Below, one piece after another: positions 33,571 through 33,753 of a stretch of 33,753 nt of DNA. The notes beneath the pieces were generated by a model. The model ran no database searches, was not told the DNA's origin, and worked only from the letters and a program-made list of their open reading frames with translations. The position numbers and the translations under genes are program-made. Origin of the DNA: JAGMES01 sp023128035 (GTDB lineage Bacteria > Bacillota > Halanaerobiia > DY22613); the NCBI GenBank assembly GCA_030627905.1, contig DAOVRZ010000059.1, positions 1 to 33,753 of the forward strand, read 5' to 3'. The first letter of the stretch is position 1. Each line of letters begins with the position of its first letter.

Positions 33571-33753
33571 CTAACTAAAAAGTAAAGCTTTTGACTGGTT
33601 AGTTACTGCCGCCTTTATTGCAGTAAAAGCATCGAATTTAAGGCTGAAATATTCCAAACAACTATTACTTAAATTGGATTTACCTCTAGAAATCGCAACG
33701 TCTTTTGCCTTTTTCATCTGAAGTAGCAGTTCGAGCATATCTAAACCACTTAC
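33571..33753 (-). CDS. Hypothetical protein, C-terminal part, cut by the window edge
   Basis: A frame open from the right edge (60 residues) reads LDMLELLLQMKKAKDVAISR, then SNLSNSCLEYFSLKFDAFTAIKAAV and ends in TAG at 33571. It looks coding, with helical composition. The family cannot be judged from this tail. Confidence 0.45.
   Translation of the reverse strand, partial: VSGLDMLELLLQMKKAKDVAISRGKSNLSNSCLEYFSLKFDAFTAIKAAVTNQSKALLFS

Overview
The window is about 33.8 kb of low-G+C DNA (estimated by eye at roughly one third G+C) from what looks like an anaerobic member of the Firmicutes. Two things point to a diderm (outer-membrane-bearing) lineage such as Halanaerobiales. Both ABC substrate-binding proteins carry ordinary AxA-type signal peptides with no lipobox cysteine. 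A class I hybrid-cluster protein (hcp) is also present. The family assignment is inference. Almost every gene is on the minus strand.

Region 1 (276-8860, minus) is a LacI-controlled carbohydrate ABC operon: binding protein, two permeases, a 983-residue protein ending in a phosphodiester-glycosidase (NAGPA-type) domain, a LacI regulator and a glycosyltransferase. It starts at a clear sigma-A promoter followed by two palindromic operators with the same TTGCCATCGATGGCAA core.

Region 2 (9071-17486, minus) is a second import operon: ribokinase, BMP-family binding protein, twin-domain ATPase, two permeases, an ADP-ribosylglycohydrolase-family enzyme and a second LacI regulator. The promoter is followed directly by a run of AACGTT-type operator palindromes. 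Together the genes suggest uptake of a ribosylated compound, release of ribose in the cytoplasm and its phosphorylation. A 146-bp palindromic, IS200/IS605-like element lies before the regulator.

Region 3 (17591-25149, minus) holds short independent units: D-serine dehydratase (dsdA); an Rrf2 regulator with hcp; an aldehyde dehydrogenase; a TetR regulator with a MATE exporter; and a DUF2087 protein. The Rrf2 and TetR promoters are both perfect TTGACA-17-TATAAT promoters built into operator repeats.

Region 4 (about 25490-28360) is an island of broken genes: an IS200/IS605-type right-end remnant inside a truncated short-chain dehydrogenase, an ATPase plus a frameshifted TOPRIM-like partner that resembles a two-gene defence module, and a second dehydrogenase fragment on the other strand.

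Region 5 (28370-33753) holds a tocopherol-cyclase-like protein divergent from a FAD oxidoreductase with a Rieske domain, a SWIM zinc-finger protein, and several small, partly decayed genes of unknown function that run off the right edge. Many starts were moved to GTG or TTG codons with good Shine-Dalgarno spacing; these choices are stated per gene.
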